DNA of 64,000 nt from Scatophagus argus (GCF_020382885.2 NC_058499.1:554501-618500), one strand, 5' to 3'. Counted from the first letter of the stretch, positions 1 to 13,700 are shown. Translations and numbers: made by a program. Notes: generated by a model not told the origin, from the letters alone.

Positions 1-2802
1 TCACGCCGGCGAGCGGCGGCGCGGCTGTTTCATTACACAGGATGTGCACAGGCCATAACACGCTTGGCGTGGTAATTGGCAGAATATCTCTTATCTGTCG
101 GCCCCAAAATAAACAGTGCTGTGAGTGCTGTCAGCCTGCGAGTTTATCAGATAGGATTGGATACTTCATCAGCTTCGCTCGCGGTCATATTTCCCCGCAT
201 TACATGCTTGATTGTTTCTGAAACTACTGCTGTGCTGAGCCTGAATTTAGAGGAAAAAGTAAAAATGTGACAGCTCGGCAGCAGCAGCTCACTGTCTCAT
301 CATTAATTTGATTTTAGGAGAGATGATGCAAGAGTCTGAGGGGGGTTTGCACAGAAACAACACCAGTGTACATCACTGAAACCAGCAAATGAAGCTCTGC
401 AACAGAGAAAATTAACCTGCACCACCCACCTGTGGTGTCACCATCAAACTGCACGGAGGAGAGTCAAGCATAGTTCAGACCCGCAGGACTGAGTTTAAAT
501 CAAGCTTTGGTAAACGATCCACAGCCACGTCATCTTTATTTGATGTAATTTTCAGTCTGGAGGATTCACAGCATCACGTGTAGCTTCGGCTCAGTGTCGG
601 AGCAGGCAGATGAGCAGCGGGGCATGAAAACAGGAGATGATGAAATAAAGATATTAAACGAGTGCACTCAGGTTACACAGCTCCTCTAACAGATCAGGAA
701 TCAGAAGGCGTATTGATCAAGTTGTATAATCGGGAGCTCGTTCATGTACGCTTGTTTATTTTCTGTCATAAATGAAGAACTCAAACAGTACATATTCATG
801 ACCATCCGTTACTGCAGGGCTCAGGAAACACTGTTTCCATGACAACACACACAGACACACATTTCTCTGCCGTGTGTTTTTGTGTTTTTGGGCTCTTGCT
901 GCTCTCTGCAAACAATCAAACGGCTCTGACTTTCAGTGTGACAAAACGCTCACAGCTCAGAGTCTGTCAAACGACTGCACTGCGTGAGGCTGATTGTTTC
1001 TCTTTCCTGTCCAGACTTAGATGACGCTGCTCTCATGTCGCGTGTCCACGCAGGTTTTCTTCCAGTGCTAGAAGCAACGGCGCCCAGTTATCTTTTAGGT
1101 TGTTGAAGATGCTTCTTCAGTTCTAAGACTGAAGGGGACTTCCAAGTGTTTAAGTTGTAGTGGTGTGAATGGTGTTTGTTCAACAGGAGACAGCGGGATA
1201 CAACTTTTCTGTCCACCAGGTTACGTCTCCTCGGTTTAATTAGCGTAAAACTGAAGTGTAAGTTTCATGTTACGTGCTGGACTATTTCTTGGCCAGGACC
1301 AGTCACTTCCTGGAGTCTCAGCTCGTTGCCAGGAAACACTGAATTCTCTCCTCAGCACCAAAGCTTAGTATCTGCTCAGCTCCCAGCAAAAGGTGATAAT
1401 CTGCTAACGTCTACTCGGCTGAAAACAGTCCAAAGACAACAGCTCTAATGATGGCAGCAGCACGTTTCCACCAGCCAGGAGAGAAGCAGCAAAAGGCTGA
1501 CTGAAAACACACCTGCACGTTCCACAGGTAAACGGCTTGACTGCTAACAGGTGACAGTATCACAACAGGGTATGAAAGGGGCATCCTCGAAAGCCAGGCT
1601 CAGGTTCACCTGGAATCAGGACTGTCGTAACACCTGAAGAGTTACAGCCATGCCAGGAACATTAGCACACTAACACGGTCAGGGCAATAACACTGATGCT
1701 CAGCAGGTGTGTTTACCACATTCACCATTTTAACTTAGCATGTTAGCAAGCTAACATTTAACGATCAGCAAGACAAAGTCCAGCTGAGGCTGACATGAAC
1801 GTCCTGCAGGTAACTGATCAACCAAAGTAAAATATCTGACCTGACGGTGGCACAAGATGAAAAGTCAGATGAAATGACGTCATTGACTGATGGTCAGCGT
1901 TGTTACATCATAAAGAGAACTGCAGCATCACGAGATGCTTCACCCAGCAGACGACTCACAGCTGCTGCAGGGCTCACTCAGTTTTCAGTAAGGGCCACAA
2001 ATGACTGAATCAGACAGAGAATAAGGACTTGACTTGTACGCTTTCCTGCTTGTCGACTCGGTTTCATCAGTGTGACTAGTGTGTTAAATTTATGCAGAAA
2101 GACTGGAGCTTCAGATGGACAAGAATAAAAGTGTAATCGGCGTGAATCCAGCGGTCGGATTCACAGAGTAAACATCTCCTTTAAGAACAGCCTTTGTTTA
2201 GTATTTGCATTAACCGCTTTGGAAGTTTTGATCAGAGTCTGAAACTCTTCAGAAGACTTCGCCGAGGTCGGCTTCACGACTCGACGTACGCAGCTACATG
2301 AATATACAACACGAAGCAAAGAGCAACATGCACTTTTAATATTCATGCTTATTAAAAATAGAGAGCAGATTGTTTTATGCATAATGCAGCACACGTCGGG
2401 CATAATAAGCTGCACGACAGGAAACCAACTCGGTCAAAACCCAACAGGCACCTTTTTTTGTTTTTCTTCTTACATCTCTGCTTCTCAGATGAGAGCAGTG
2501 AAGGTTGTTTACTTCTCAGTGAGAACAAAAGAGGCCACCTGAAACTACAGCTTTTACACCAAAATGAAAAGCAGCCTGTCAGCCACACGATACTGAATCC
2601 TTCACTACCAATTCATTACTTTAGTGTCTGTGTTTCTCACAGACATTTTGTTTGATCATAGCGGCTGATCTTGTGAAAACCCGGCGAGGCTTTCAGAACG
2701 GCCAACAACATGACTCAAAACTACAAAAAGAGCCTGTCAGCCTGTGTTGTCCGGATGCTGTGACCTGTCTGTGGAGTCACAGAGGGGACAGGTGTGTCTC
2801 AC
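1..2802. other. immp2l intron (after first coding exon), no coding signal seen
   Basis: No open frame here matches the next IMMP2L segment or any other family I know. One diverged copy of a GTTAGCA-containing interspersed repeat lies near 1690-1880. Positions 50-270 are low in simple repeats and could hold a conserved non-coding element, but nothing in a single sequence proves that. Confidence 0.5.
1690..1880 (+). repeat. Diverged interspersed repeat (GTTAGCATGCTAAC family)
   Basis: The order of words here (TTAGCATGTTAGCAAGCTAACATTT, then a CAGCAAG segment, CCAAAGT, and TGACCTGACGGTGGC) is repeated at 59637-59765 in the spg11 intron, where it reads GACCTGATGGTGGCGCTA. The two copies define a dispersed family. 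I see no coding content. It is probably a non-autonomous transposon relic. Confidence 0.55.
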
Positions 2803-2940
2803 CTGCATCGACGCTCCCTCCACTCGGGCCACGCAGGCAAACCGGTCGAGAACGGTGACGGTCACAGGAACGGCGACGAAAAAGCCGCTGACGAACGCCC
2901 GCAGGTAGCGCCTTCCCGCCGTCGCCTGCTGAGCCATCAC
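2803..2940 (-). CDS. immp2l: IMMP2L first coding exon (mitochondrial inner membrane peptidase subunit 2), partial gene
   Basis: The exon encodes the first 45 residues, from the ATG at 2937-2935 to a GTGAG donor just below 2803; a CAG acceptor lies just above 2940. The peptide has a basic N-terminus, a hydrophobic segment (about residues 19-30, [12 protein letters not shown]) and then [15 protein letters not shown]. This matches the start of vertebrate IMMP2L, an S26-family signal peptidase. Ser43 in GASM is the family's catalytic serine; the catalytic lysine lies in a later exon. In the family, IMMP2L works with IMMP1L in the inner mitochondrial membrane to cleave signals of intermembrane-space proteins. 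The ATG matches the human start. No further coding exon was found between 1 and 2800, in keeping with the very large introns known for this gene, so the rest lies left of the window. Confidence 0.9.
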
Positions 2941-5900
2941 CTGAAAGAAAAGCAGCATCATGAGAACCACAACCACGCACAGGGAACTCAACACGGGTGA
3001 GACCAGACTACATTAGATTACGTTTTATTGATCTGCGTGGGGACAGCAGGTCGATGCAGCAGCAAGAGAGTAACAGGAGACCACAGCTGATGGGAGCAAA
3101 CACGGGAATAATTACAGCATGAGCGCGTGCTAAATGAAGCCAGGAAAAACAATTACATGGATGGTAAAAAGATCCGTGTAGTGGCTGTTCTGCAGCTCAG
3201 CAGAGGGAGCTTGTCCACTGTTTCTGGTTTTAGAAGCCCTTCAGCCGTTGTTTCCAGCACAGACAAGAGTCCTCAAAGTGCTCCAATTAATCTGATCAGC
3301 ACCAGCTCCACGACACCTGGGAGAAGCTGTGGGGCCGTGCAGAAGCTCCAGCTGCTCAAAGGAGTTTGTGGTGAGATCAACAAATCATCAGCTGTGTAAC
3401 TAAAGGCTGAGAAATGAATTCAGAGATCACAGGACACCAAAGGCCTCGCTAATCAATCACACTGCACCACACTGGACTGAAGAACATCCTTGTCAAATAA
3501 CAGGACAGCACTGCTGCGTGTATCCGTCCAACACGTTTAATTTTGGAGCCGCTTTAGTTACTGGACACTGAAACCACATCAAGCTGAACCTGTTTCTCCC
3601 CAGACGTCCACTTTGCTTTTCACAGCTCGCTGCAGGAAGCTCAGACAGGCGTGAAATGACTGAGCAGCTGGCGGTGATGGCGGCGGCACCAGCCGCAGCC
3701 ATGCACCGTTGCCTTTAGCAAACAGCTAACAGCCTCACTCCACAGACATGCTGCAGCTATTACCTCCACATCACAGACCTTCAGATAAAACATCATCAAA
3801 AGCTGTGCTCCCTCAACGCCATCTGACAAGCGTCCATCACTGGAGCGCTGAACTGTTAGCAGAAAACAAACGCGTATCTGTGTTTCCCCTCCACATAACC
3901 TGGTGTATTACACAACATGAGCCCCAGTCATTTAACAGACATGAAGCTCTACTAAATATGTTAGCATCCATATAAAAGACAACAGAGGTTTCAGCTTCGT
4001 GACGCTGAGGCACATCTCTTTCTCTGAGACCGCAGGGGCCCGTGGGTTGTCCTCTGAGAAAACGAATCTGAGTTAGTTAGTTAACAAGCCGTCATTACGA
4101 CACGGCGTCTCGTCTCTCACCTAATACTGTGCTTTTCTTCTGCTTTAGTGAGAAGATCAAGGCAAATGGTGGTCCACATCGAGTCGGGGTCTGCTCTGAG
4201 GTCTCTGCCTTCTAAAAGGTTTCCTCTCCACTGTCACCAACTGCTTGCTCATGTTGGGTTCTCTGTATTACACAGAGTTTGGTCTCAACCTGCTCTAGTT
4301 GGAAAGTGTCATGAGATAACTTTTGCTGTGAATTGGTGCCATATAAATAAATAAATTGAAAAAACTGACAGTAAAGAAGCATGATAGTCCTGCAGGAGAT
4401 GGAGGATTACTACACCACGATTTGAGTGCTGGTTGTACAGTCTCCCACGTCAGCTCAGTTCCTGACAACATGCAGCCGTACACGTAATGATAAAACACTG
4501 TACACTGCACTGCACACACACACACACACCGACACACACAGAGCTCGAGTCTACCCAAACACAGGAGTGTTATAAGGCCTCGTGTGTGTTACGTCCTATT
4601 AAACACAGCGATCTGCCTCCGCCGGGCTTTGTAAGACATCGGTTATCCTGCACGTGCTGGAGGCAGGAAACTGCTGCGCCGGAGCAGAAAATCTATTCCA
4701 GCATAACAATCCATCCTGACGTGAACATATTGCCATTACACTTCCAGACAGCTCGCCTCACACAGAACAAGCGTACCATCAGAGGGAGCTCGATGTGGGG
4801 CTTCAAGGCTTCTGCTCAGCTTTACAGCCGACTCGTTTCCGAGCCAACAGCTCGGAGCCAAAGCGACCTTGTTTTCCCGTCAGCACGTTTCAGCGACGTG
4901 GCTGACGCGGCAGGTCCCTCGTTCTGATACACTGATCCCCCAAGCTGCAATACTACAGCTCCATCACTGACTTCTACTGCTGTCACACTCACACCTTCTG
5001 TGTCCACCACATCAAACAACCAACAACTGACTCAGGCTCCTCATTTGAACTGATCTATGAAATCTGAGGCCTGTTAAGCCTGTGAAACAACCGATGGCTG
5101 ATTTGATCTGACCAAAAGCCAGAGCTCTCCCCAAAGTTATCAATCAAAAACACATTCAATTTAAAACTGCAGGTTCCAGCGATCTTCAACCAGAAGGTGT
5201 CTGACCTTTTTATTTGACAGATAACATAAACATATCAACTGGCAAAAACTGGTTAATTTACCATCCAACAGAGCAATCGCTAAATTATCTTGGTAGTCAG
5301 ATACACAGGTGACTTTCATCATGTGACCTTTCTTTTCATAGTTCAGTCTTCTGCTGTTGTTCAGCACCTGAAACTACCTGTGGGGGGCGCTGCAAGGCGG
5401 CTCCACTTGAAGAGTACAAGAAAAGAGAAGATGGAGTGGGAACCAAAGAAAACACAAGGCTGACACTGCAAAATGTTTTAACACATTTATTCTTCAAAGA
5501 TTATGTTACAGAGACCAGGGCCAGGCAAAATCCTGCTCACTGCAGAGCTGAGATTAGGAGGAAGAGGAGGAGCAAAGAGTCAGGACCAAACAGGAGGCTT
5601 GTGAGCGACAGATTCTGGCAAATTCAATCTGCTGCTTAGCCTATGGGTTACAAGGAGCTGATACTGCTTTATGAAACATAAGTGCGTTAAGTGCGTATGT
5701 TGGGGAAAACAGGGTCCAGGCCATAAACTGAATTTTGGTCCGAGTCCAACCCTGCTGGGGAGGAAGAGCCAAAAACAAGAACAAGTAACACTGAGGCAGG
5801 AAAGTGTGGAGAGAACGAGTCTTCCTCGTCTCTCTGCGGTCTGACCGACGCAGCTGCCGGCCTCTCTGCAGCTTTGTTTACGACGAGGTGACAACTGGAG

Positions 5901-8900
5901 GGACGCTCTCCATCAAGTCTGCAGCCGACACATTAATACTGCCGACAGAGTGACAAACGAGTGAATGCAGCACATCTCTCGCGTCATTGGTATTCACGTC
6001 GACGACCGACATGCAGAAGGAGCTCAGTAACAAAGTGTGGCAACAGACCAGACGAGTCATGGAAAACAAACGCTAACTGGGACTTATTAGCCTGCACCAG
6101 CCGCAGAAATGAGAGCTGCTGCTTCTGTGTGAGGCCCATAAAAAAGCAGAGCGAAGTTAAAGTGCAGCACTGCGTGTCGGCCTAGGACGACCAGGCCTCC
6201 TCAGAGATCTGTCAGGAGTTCAATAAACCCAGCTTCGCTAACCATTTCCAATTTATTCAGATGAGCCACATAGAGAAGGTATAAATATCAAATGGAGTGA
6301 GGACGGAGCCCCGCAGCAGAGCTCAGGTCAGCGTATCAGCCGCTATCACGCCGACACATTGTGGTGCGCTTTTGCTCCGACTGCTAGAATTGAATTTCTG
6401 GGTCTCTGGGCGAGACTCCATCAGCCGGTGACTAATGTTGGCGTTCCAAAGCTTTTCCAGACCAATAAATCCACAGGCAAGGAGGCAGCGTGGCAGCGGG
6501 GGACACTGATTACAGCCGGCTGCTCAGAGATTTCCCCCAAACCAAGTCCACTTCTGCCTCAGCAGCAGTTCTGGACTTTGCAGACAGGGGCTCAGGGGTG
6601 TATAAAAACCCTGACCTACAAATAAGTTTGATGGAGCTGAGGCTCAGAGGAAGAGGAGGGAGGAATGAAGTGAGGCTCAACTGATGTTGGAGTGTTCAGG
6701 TTACTGCCTTAATGTACTTAATGAAGGTCGAATTCAGTTCAGTTCAGAGAGCAGCCACACTCATATCAGTCTCAGTAAGGCTGTGTTAACATGAGAGGAT
6801 TTCTGAAAAACATGCCAAGAAAATAAAAATATGACTGGAGCAATCATGAGAAAATCTGAATGAGCAACAATTCTAAACTGTTGTATAAAGAACACACGAA
6901 AAATGATGTGTTTTTAGGTAACAGTTATGGTCATAATCTCGACTTTGATCTCATGAATTTAACCTGAAAACATTTCATCATTTTGACTTTGCATCAGTGA
7001 TTTGTTTTAATCACTCCTGTCTCTGTCACGTTTCGACTCCTGGCTGGCAGGTTCGTCCACACTGTGCGGAAGTGTCCTTTAAAGCCAGGGATGGACGAGA
7101 TGCTGCCGTCATGTTGAGCAGAATGTAAAAGGCCAGAGCTCCCGGACGTTCAGTAAATGCCACAGCGTGACCGGGACCTGCAGCTCACCTCCTCCTGCTT
7201 CCAGAAGCACAAGGAAGCCTCTGAAATGGACTTTGTCTCTTTGAATCAGCTGGACTTCTCCTGCAGGTCACCCACAACCACCAGCAGGACCCTAACCTTG
7301 AGCCGCTGCCTCCTCTGCAGAGCTTTTAATCAGACAGAAAAGCTCCACCACATCACAGAGAACATAACGGACGTCCAGGTGATCAAGTCACTTCGGTTCT
7401 GTTTGTGCTTCTCTGCCTGCCGGACAACTCAAGCTCTAATTACAGAATCTCCATAAGAAGCACAGGCTCACAGGTGGGAGCAAATGGGTTTTTCCCGGTG
7501 AGGCGTCTGCTGATGACGGCCCGAAGCCATCGTTCTGGGGAGACCTGGCACAGGAGAGGCCCTGAGAGCGCCCCCAACAGGTTGAAGTGTTCAACACACC
7601 ACACAAAATGTTCAAAATGTAAAGTTTGCCTTGAAGGAGGCGGTAGAATCTGAGGGGCCCCCCGTGCTGCCCTGGACAGCTTCACGGTTCACATTATGCA
7701 TAATACAGCGAGTGCTGTTTGAGTCAAGTTCAGAAAAGTCATGTGCTCTCTCTCACCCAGGTGGGCTCTCAGGTACTGACTCAACATGAATGAGTACTCT
7801 GTAGTATCAAAGAAAGTCTGTCGATACCTTTAAATATGCCAAGTTCAAAACTAAACCCTGTTCGTCACACAAGAGAAACAACTTTAGGTAGAAAAGGGAA
7901 TTAAACTTGATGCTAAGCTAAATTAACCTTAAGAATCGTTCAATCCTTCCTCTGGACCGGTGATCAGTAGTTCTGTGTCTAGTTTACTGACAGCTTCAGA
8001 TTTCTGCTTTAATCTGCCTGTTGGATTTTTGATTTACACAAGACAAAACCTGTCCTGATGGCAGTGACGGGGAGACATCAGGAGTCCATCTTGTCAGGAC
8101 GATGGACATCTGCTGGTTTTACCTTCTGCACCAGCACTAACGGATCAGCACACGGTCAACACCGTCAGTCTGACTTTGCACGAGGTGCTCATATGAAATA
8201 AGTTGTGCGCCGAATAATCTGTTTAACCTTATCGTGAATATTTTTCCCTTTCCGGGCTGAGCCTCGCCATGCCGGCCACGACCGAGCTCGCTCAGCCAAA
8301 ACTAAGATGATTAGTGGATGGGCGCCTGCGTTGACGGTAAGCTGGGAGCATCCAGGCCCACTGCTGGGCACACAAATGGGATTTGACTCTCATGCAGAAC
8401 ATCACACGTGGCTTTGCAGGCCACAGCAACAGAGAAAGCATGACAAAAATCCAAGCTTCCTCTCACCTTAGAGGCCTAATGGACAGTCAGGCTGCTGGCG
8501 ACGTGGCCACGAGCTCGGGCAGCCACTGTGGGACCCAAACGCAGACCGAGAGAAATCGAACCGAAATCGAACCAGGCTGAGCCACCTCTTTCCATCCGCC
8601 TCCCATGGGACGGGCTCAGGGGTGTTACAGAGCGAACCGACATGGCAGCAAAATCACAAATGACTGCACAAAAAATAAAAAAAGTAACGACACGCAACTG
8701 TGAGTTCGAAGAAGCGAACTTGTTCTTCCACAGCTCTGCAGCCAGACATCACAGATCAGCATCGCAACACAGTTCAACGCCACGAGACACCAAGACTGAC
8801 TCAAGACCGAGCAAGACGCTCTCAGACTCTCACGTCCCCACGACCGTGACCGCCACGTCTCCACTCCACCTTCAGACGCAGCCGTTCGCCGGTCAGACAA

Positions 8901-10684
8901 CCACGGCTGAGCGAGTGCCCGGCTCAAATGAGTATCCGGTGCCCGCAAGGAAGGAGAGTCCTCTGGGAGGAGCTCCTGCTGAAGTTCAGCAACTTCTGGC
9001 CAAGTCTTATTGATCTCAGGCTTAAATTAACAACTTCCTGTTAGTCCCACACACGAATCAAAGTGTGTGCTCTCACACAGGCAGAAATGTGCTTCTTTTG
9101 TATAAACCTCAGTCCACAGACAATCATGAGCAAACACAGAGAGACACTTTAAACATCTGCTGGTATCCACTCATCAGACGAGTCCAACAGGAGAAGTGAC
9201 ACGCCAGACGGATCATCAGTGATTCGCTGTTTCAGGATCAGATGAAAAGATGGGAAATAACTGCACAAGCTCATCACTCATTAATAATCTAAAATGAAGC
9301 TTATGAAGGTGCTTTTGACCAACAGAACAAGCTCAGTAAAGGTGGCCAACATGCCACCTTGTGTGCTTTCCTGTGCGTTGCATCACTTCTACCTCGTCGG
9401 TTTCATGAAATCTGCTGCCTGCCCTGCAAACTGAACAAGCCGTCTGAACTGATCACCACCGCGGAGGACGACGTGAGCTCGTCTTCACAGCAACACCACG
9501 AGGCGTCGCATCCTCCTGATCTGATGAGCCCCCCGACTGCTGGATCTCCTCTGTCTGTCATGTTTGTAATGACGGCACTGAGAGATCTGACAGAGATCTG
9601 GCAAAGATCTGGCAAAGATCTGACGTTCCCGAGGAGGCGGGACGGCAGCACTGCTGCTCGTCTGCAGATCTGATTCTTACCAGGCCGGCAACACAGCAGC
9701 ATTCAGGGCACAAGAAAAAGAAACAGTAAAAGCAGAACATATTTCACATTTCTGTTTGATGAGCGGCGTTAAATATTTAATCATCCAGGTGGGCTTCGGT
9801 CTATCAGGTGACTGTTCGATGGCTCGTTTCATCACAGACCGACTGTTAGTATAAATGAGACCAAAAAACGATTTTTACAACCGATATGCATTCACAGCAA
9901 AAATAAAAATCTCACAATAATCAGAGGTCTGAGTGTCCAGAAACAAAGTACAGTTTGCTCCAGTACTGTACTGAAGTACAATTTTGGGGTGCGTGCTTTA
10001 AATATTTCCATTTTTCTCTACTACATTTACTTGATAACTTTAGCTGCTTTACAGTTTTTGATTATTACTACAAAATACAAAGTCCAGTATATATTATTGC
10101 CATTATAAATAAACAATTATTTTAAAAAATCAATCCAACACAAGTGATGCTGAGTATCAGATCTGAAAATCGATCTGCCATGAAGCTTCTGAGGTCAAAG
10201 CTGAGCAGCAAACAGCAGCTTGTGGTTTAAAGGTTTTATTCTGTATGTTAGATCTGACACAGCGCTGAACGAGCACAGCCCATCATCACAGGTGCTGCAC
10301 ATGCACAGGTGCTGCTGTCAGTTCAGCACGGACTGAATGATCATCGGCTAACTGAGCCGCGGCTGTCAGACAACTACATGAACGCAACGTGCTGCAAAGG
10401 ACACACTCGGTAACGTACAAGAACTACAGAAGGGTACTGAAGCACAGTACTGGTACAAAAGCTTCCTTCACGCAGAAAGAACAACCCGTGAACAGGTGAG
10501 TCGGTGACGCACACTCCGCTCCTGCAGTTTGACCCGGGGAGCTAACAGTTAGCCGCTGCGGCTAACCGGCGGGCTCACTTTATAAACCGGAGCCGCGGAC
10601 AACGTGCGGCTCACCGCGGCTGGCTGCACCGTGAGGCGCGGGAGCACAAACTTTCTCCGCCGCCGTTCAAAACCACGCCGTTAC
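2941..10684. other. immp2l 5'UTR intron, no gene recognised
   Basis: This 7.7-kb stretch holds only short, uncharacteristic frames; the longest, about 160 codons at 8528-9013, has no recognisable motif. It contains one interspersed repeat (4148-4362), a short CA run near 4514 and some unique-looking sequence, for example 6230-6640. I see no RNA gene or protein-coding exon. Confidence 0.5.
4148..4362 (-). repeat. Teleost interspersed repeat, copy 1 (reverse orientation)
   Basis: The reverse complement begins with an AATTTATTTATTTATATGG run and continues with words also found, in order, at 35335-35510: TATCTCATGA, GAGCAGGT, GAGACCAAACTCT, CCCAACA, GACAGTGGAGAGGAA and AGAAGGCAGA. The two copies are in opposite orientations. 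This is a widespread type of non-autonomous repeat in teleost introns. Confidence 0.65.
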
Positions 10685-10760
10685 CTGCGAAACTAAAGCC
10701 AAAGCCACAGAGGCTATCACACCTACCAGCAACGTGACTTCCGTCTTCCTGTTGTTGTCA
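10685..10760 (-). other. immp2l: Probable immp2l non-coding first exon (5'UTR)
   Basis: On the minus strand this segment runs into a good donor (TTCGCAG then GTAACGG, junction at 10685/10684). It lies in a GC- and CpG-rich patch upstream of the immp2l coding exon, whose acceptor starts 3 bases before the ATG and so requires an upstream 5'UTR exon. The 5' limit is arbitrary. The assignment to immp2l is inferred from position, strand and the single good donor; no transcript evidence is available. Confidence 0.45.
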
Positions 10761-10790
10761 TACGTGACGTGACGTGACGTCGTCGGGTCC
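10700..10790 (-). promoter_or_regulatory. immp2l: CpG-rich promoter with triple TGACG (CRE-like) and ETS-like sites
   Basis: TGACG occurs three times at 5-bp spacing (starting at 10765, 10770 and 10775), and the last runs into an ACGTCG half-palindrome. Next to it, on the minus strand, are AGGAAGACGGAAG motifs resembling ETS/GABP sites. Clustered CRE and ETS sites without an obvious TATA box are typical of housekeeping and mitochondrial-protein gene promoters. The direction is inferred from the donor at 10685. Confidence 0.5.
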
Positions 10791-13700
10791 TAAAACCTGA
10801 CGGGTTGTTGGTCCACAATCTGGACAAACGCTTTTTAATATTTTGCTATATTACTTAGAAAAAATGAAAAACAAATAAATAAACAAAAATATAGATCTAA
10901 AAAAATATATAATATAATATATATATCATATCATACCCTATCATTTGTGTTTTCCTTTTTTGTAATCTGCCCCTTAAAGTTGAAGGCTTACAATATCCTA
11001 TTGGATTCTTATACTCAATAAATCACAGAAAAAGAACAAAACGAACTGAGCTAAACCACCTGACTCTACAGGTAGGATCTTCATAGGATCCAAGACCTCC
11101 GAGACAGTCAGACACTGAAGAGTCTTTTTCAGATTTTCAGATCAGAGTCATTCCTTTGTTTGTTTAGTTAAAGGGAATGACATTCAAACATTCTCAGTCT
11201 AAATAAACTGGAATCTGCCTGTGAAATACTCACCATGAGTGACTTAAATTGGACAACATAAACTTCTCATTAAACTCCAAAGGGGGATTGATCTGCGACT
11301 GGGACTATTCCTCATGTCTGAGTAACAGTAAAAGCTGCAGCGAGCAGCTGTTTTAAGAAAATAGCCTTTAAAAATGAGACTGAATATTTGTGAGGTGTCC
11401 TTGGTAGGAGCCAATGGACTGTGAGGGCAGCTGACAAGTTGAAGGTCAGACAGCGTGAAGACATGTTGCCGGTTGGGGTCTTTTCGTGACAAAGAGATAA
11501 AAGCACCAGCTCTTCTAAAGCTCGAGGACTGTGCAGACGATGTGTGATATCTTCAGATTTCACACTGCAGTCGCTGAGCTGCAGCTCTTATCGCGGTCGT
11601 TTCTGCAGATGGTCCAGGACTCTGAGCTGTTAATGGACTCGTACTGTACGGGCTGCTGTGGGGACTGAATGAGTGATCAGTTACAGAGCAGGTCAGGGTC
11701 CACAGGCCTGCCCATCACACAGCAGGGAGGCTGTGAACACCAACAGCCCACATTTACTGCAAAGCAAACACTTCTGAGAGCCTCCATGAACGAATGGATG
11801 GATGAAGGTGTGTTTACTCATCTGTCAGAGGCCTTTGCTACTTACCAGCAGGTGAGTGTGTACTGTAAGAACAAATGGTTTTCACCTGAATGAACAAAGT
11901 TTGTTCCTAAGACACCAGCCACACATTCTGTCCTCTGAACAAAACAAATGTGTGATCCTCCGTGTCAAACGGAGCCCGTCGATGACTTCAAACTGGCGTG
12001 GATTCACCTGCTGCTGGCTGTCGTCCAGTCTCAGGTGTCTCTGAAGCTTTGGGTTACCTCCTCAGCTTTAGAGGAGCAACACGCAGTGTCTCTGGAGGAG
12101 GAATGATTAGACTTTAGAGAAGTGGTTTTGTCAAATGGATGCTGATGGACATGTGAACTCTCGTGGTTCAGATGAAATACAGGAAGAGAACAAACTGCCT
12201 GAGCAGGGGAGGAAATGGAGATGAAGGAAAGCACAGCTCAAAGCAGTAAACTCGCTCCAATCCAAGTTTTAAAGGAGGCGTCGCTCTTTTATGATAAGGA
12301 GCCCGGCTTCTTCTTCAGGGCTTAATTAAAAGTGGGATGTAGAAACCATTATCAGCCCGCCGTCCTCACACCGCCGTTCTACCACTCCAGCAGGAAGCAC
12401 AGACGAGGACCAGGATATAACATGATGAGGACCAGTTGCAGGCCACATTCTGGTTTAACACTCACACAGTGTGTTTTCCACAACAACACTGTGGTGAGAG
12501 AATCAGAATCAGAAACAGACATAAAACTACACCTCAGGTACAAGCAAAGTGCACAATGCCAAAAAGACAACAAATCAGAACAGAACAGCAGTTTATGAAA
12601 CGTTTTCCAAGCTGTCTGAGGCACAGTCTGCCAGTGATGACACCAACGATCCCACTGAGCTCGTCTTTAACGGACTCAGCTGTTGAAGCCAAAGCGACAG
12701 ACTGACTGAGGCTACGACAGCCGACGCGTTTTAGCCTCAGCAGCTGGAGGCTTTAAACCAGCTGAGCACAAACTGGTGTTAGTCTGCAGCCACAAGCAGC
12801 ACACGCTCAGTTCAGTCACGAGTCGCCTCGGTTCTCCTCAGACCTGAGAGTCATCATGAGAACCACAGGGACAGTCCCACACGACCGGTCCTGGAAGAGT
12901 TTGTGTACTTCAGTACTTGAGTAAGTGTACTTTGTTAACATTCAGCATGTGGATCTGAAACTGAAACATGGTCACAGTGCACCGCAGTGTAGCAATGTTA
13001 GCTTTCAATTGTAGTTAATCCTGTTGTTGTTATGTCGTTACTTAATTGTTGAATAGCTTCAGTGTGTGTGCGAGTGTATCTGCATCATCTTCATCCTCAT
13101 CATCCTCATCCTCAGCACTGTACAGGAGGGAGACAGAGAGCAGGAGAATGAGAGCCCTCCCGGCTGCTGGCTGACATTGACCCATGTGGGCGACTCTGCC
13201 CACATAATGACATCTTTTGAGGTTCCCGGCTCAGAACAGGAGGAGCTCTGGAGGTGCTGAGCAGGCAGTTGCTATGCAACAGTTCATCGGTGGCAGCATC
13301 CAGGTTGGACCTGAGTGGAGTGGGGCGGAGGAGGAGGTTTTTGAAAAGCCGAGGGCTGAGCGGCTTCCTGTAGGCGAGCCGTCACTACAGCTGGTTATTA
13401 GAAAGCTTAATGGGTGGAAGCGCAGAAGGTAGAGCACAGACACATGAAACAAGAGCAGGATGTACAGCAGGCCGCATAAACAAATCTAAAGTGACCCAGC
13501 AGGCTGAATCCTGCCGAGATGGAGGATGTTGTTGCCTCAGGAGTCGCTGCGTGTTCAGCTGAAACCGACCTGTTGGCGTTTCCGAGCCGAGCGGCGGTGA
13601 AGGGAGACTCCCGGTCGTTTTGCTTCCTGTTATACACTGTTTAAATATGGGGCAACGGAGCCCATTTTCACTCACACTCGGCTGTTCACAGCGACAGTAA

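Noticed and set aside
4487..4927. A 146-codon open frame
   Set aside because: It includes a CA microsatellite (HTHTH) and has no family resemblance, so it is a chance frame.
8528..9013. A 161-codon open frame in the immp2l 5'UTR intron
   Set aside because: There is no recognisable motif or domain, codon use looks random, and an overlapping antisense frame of similar length exists; it is expected by chance in GC-balanced DNA.
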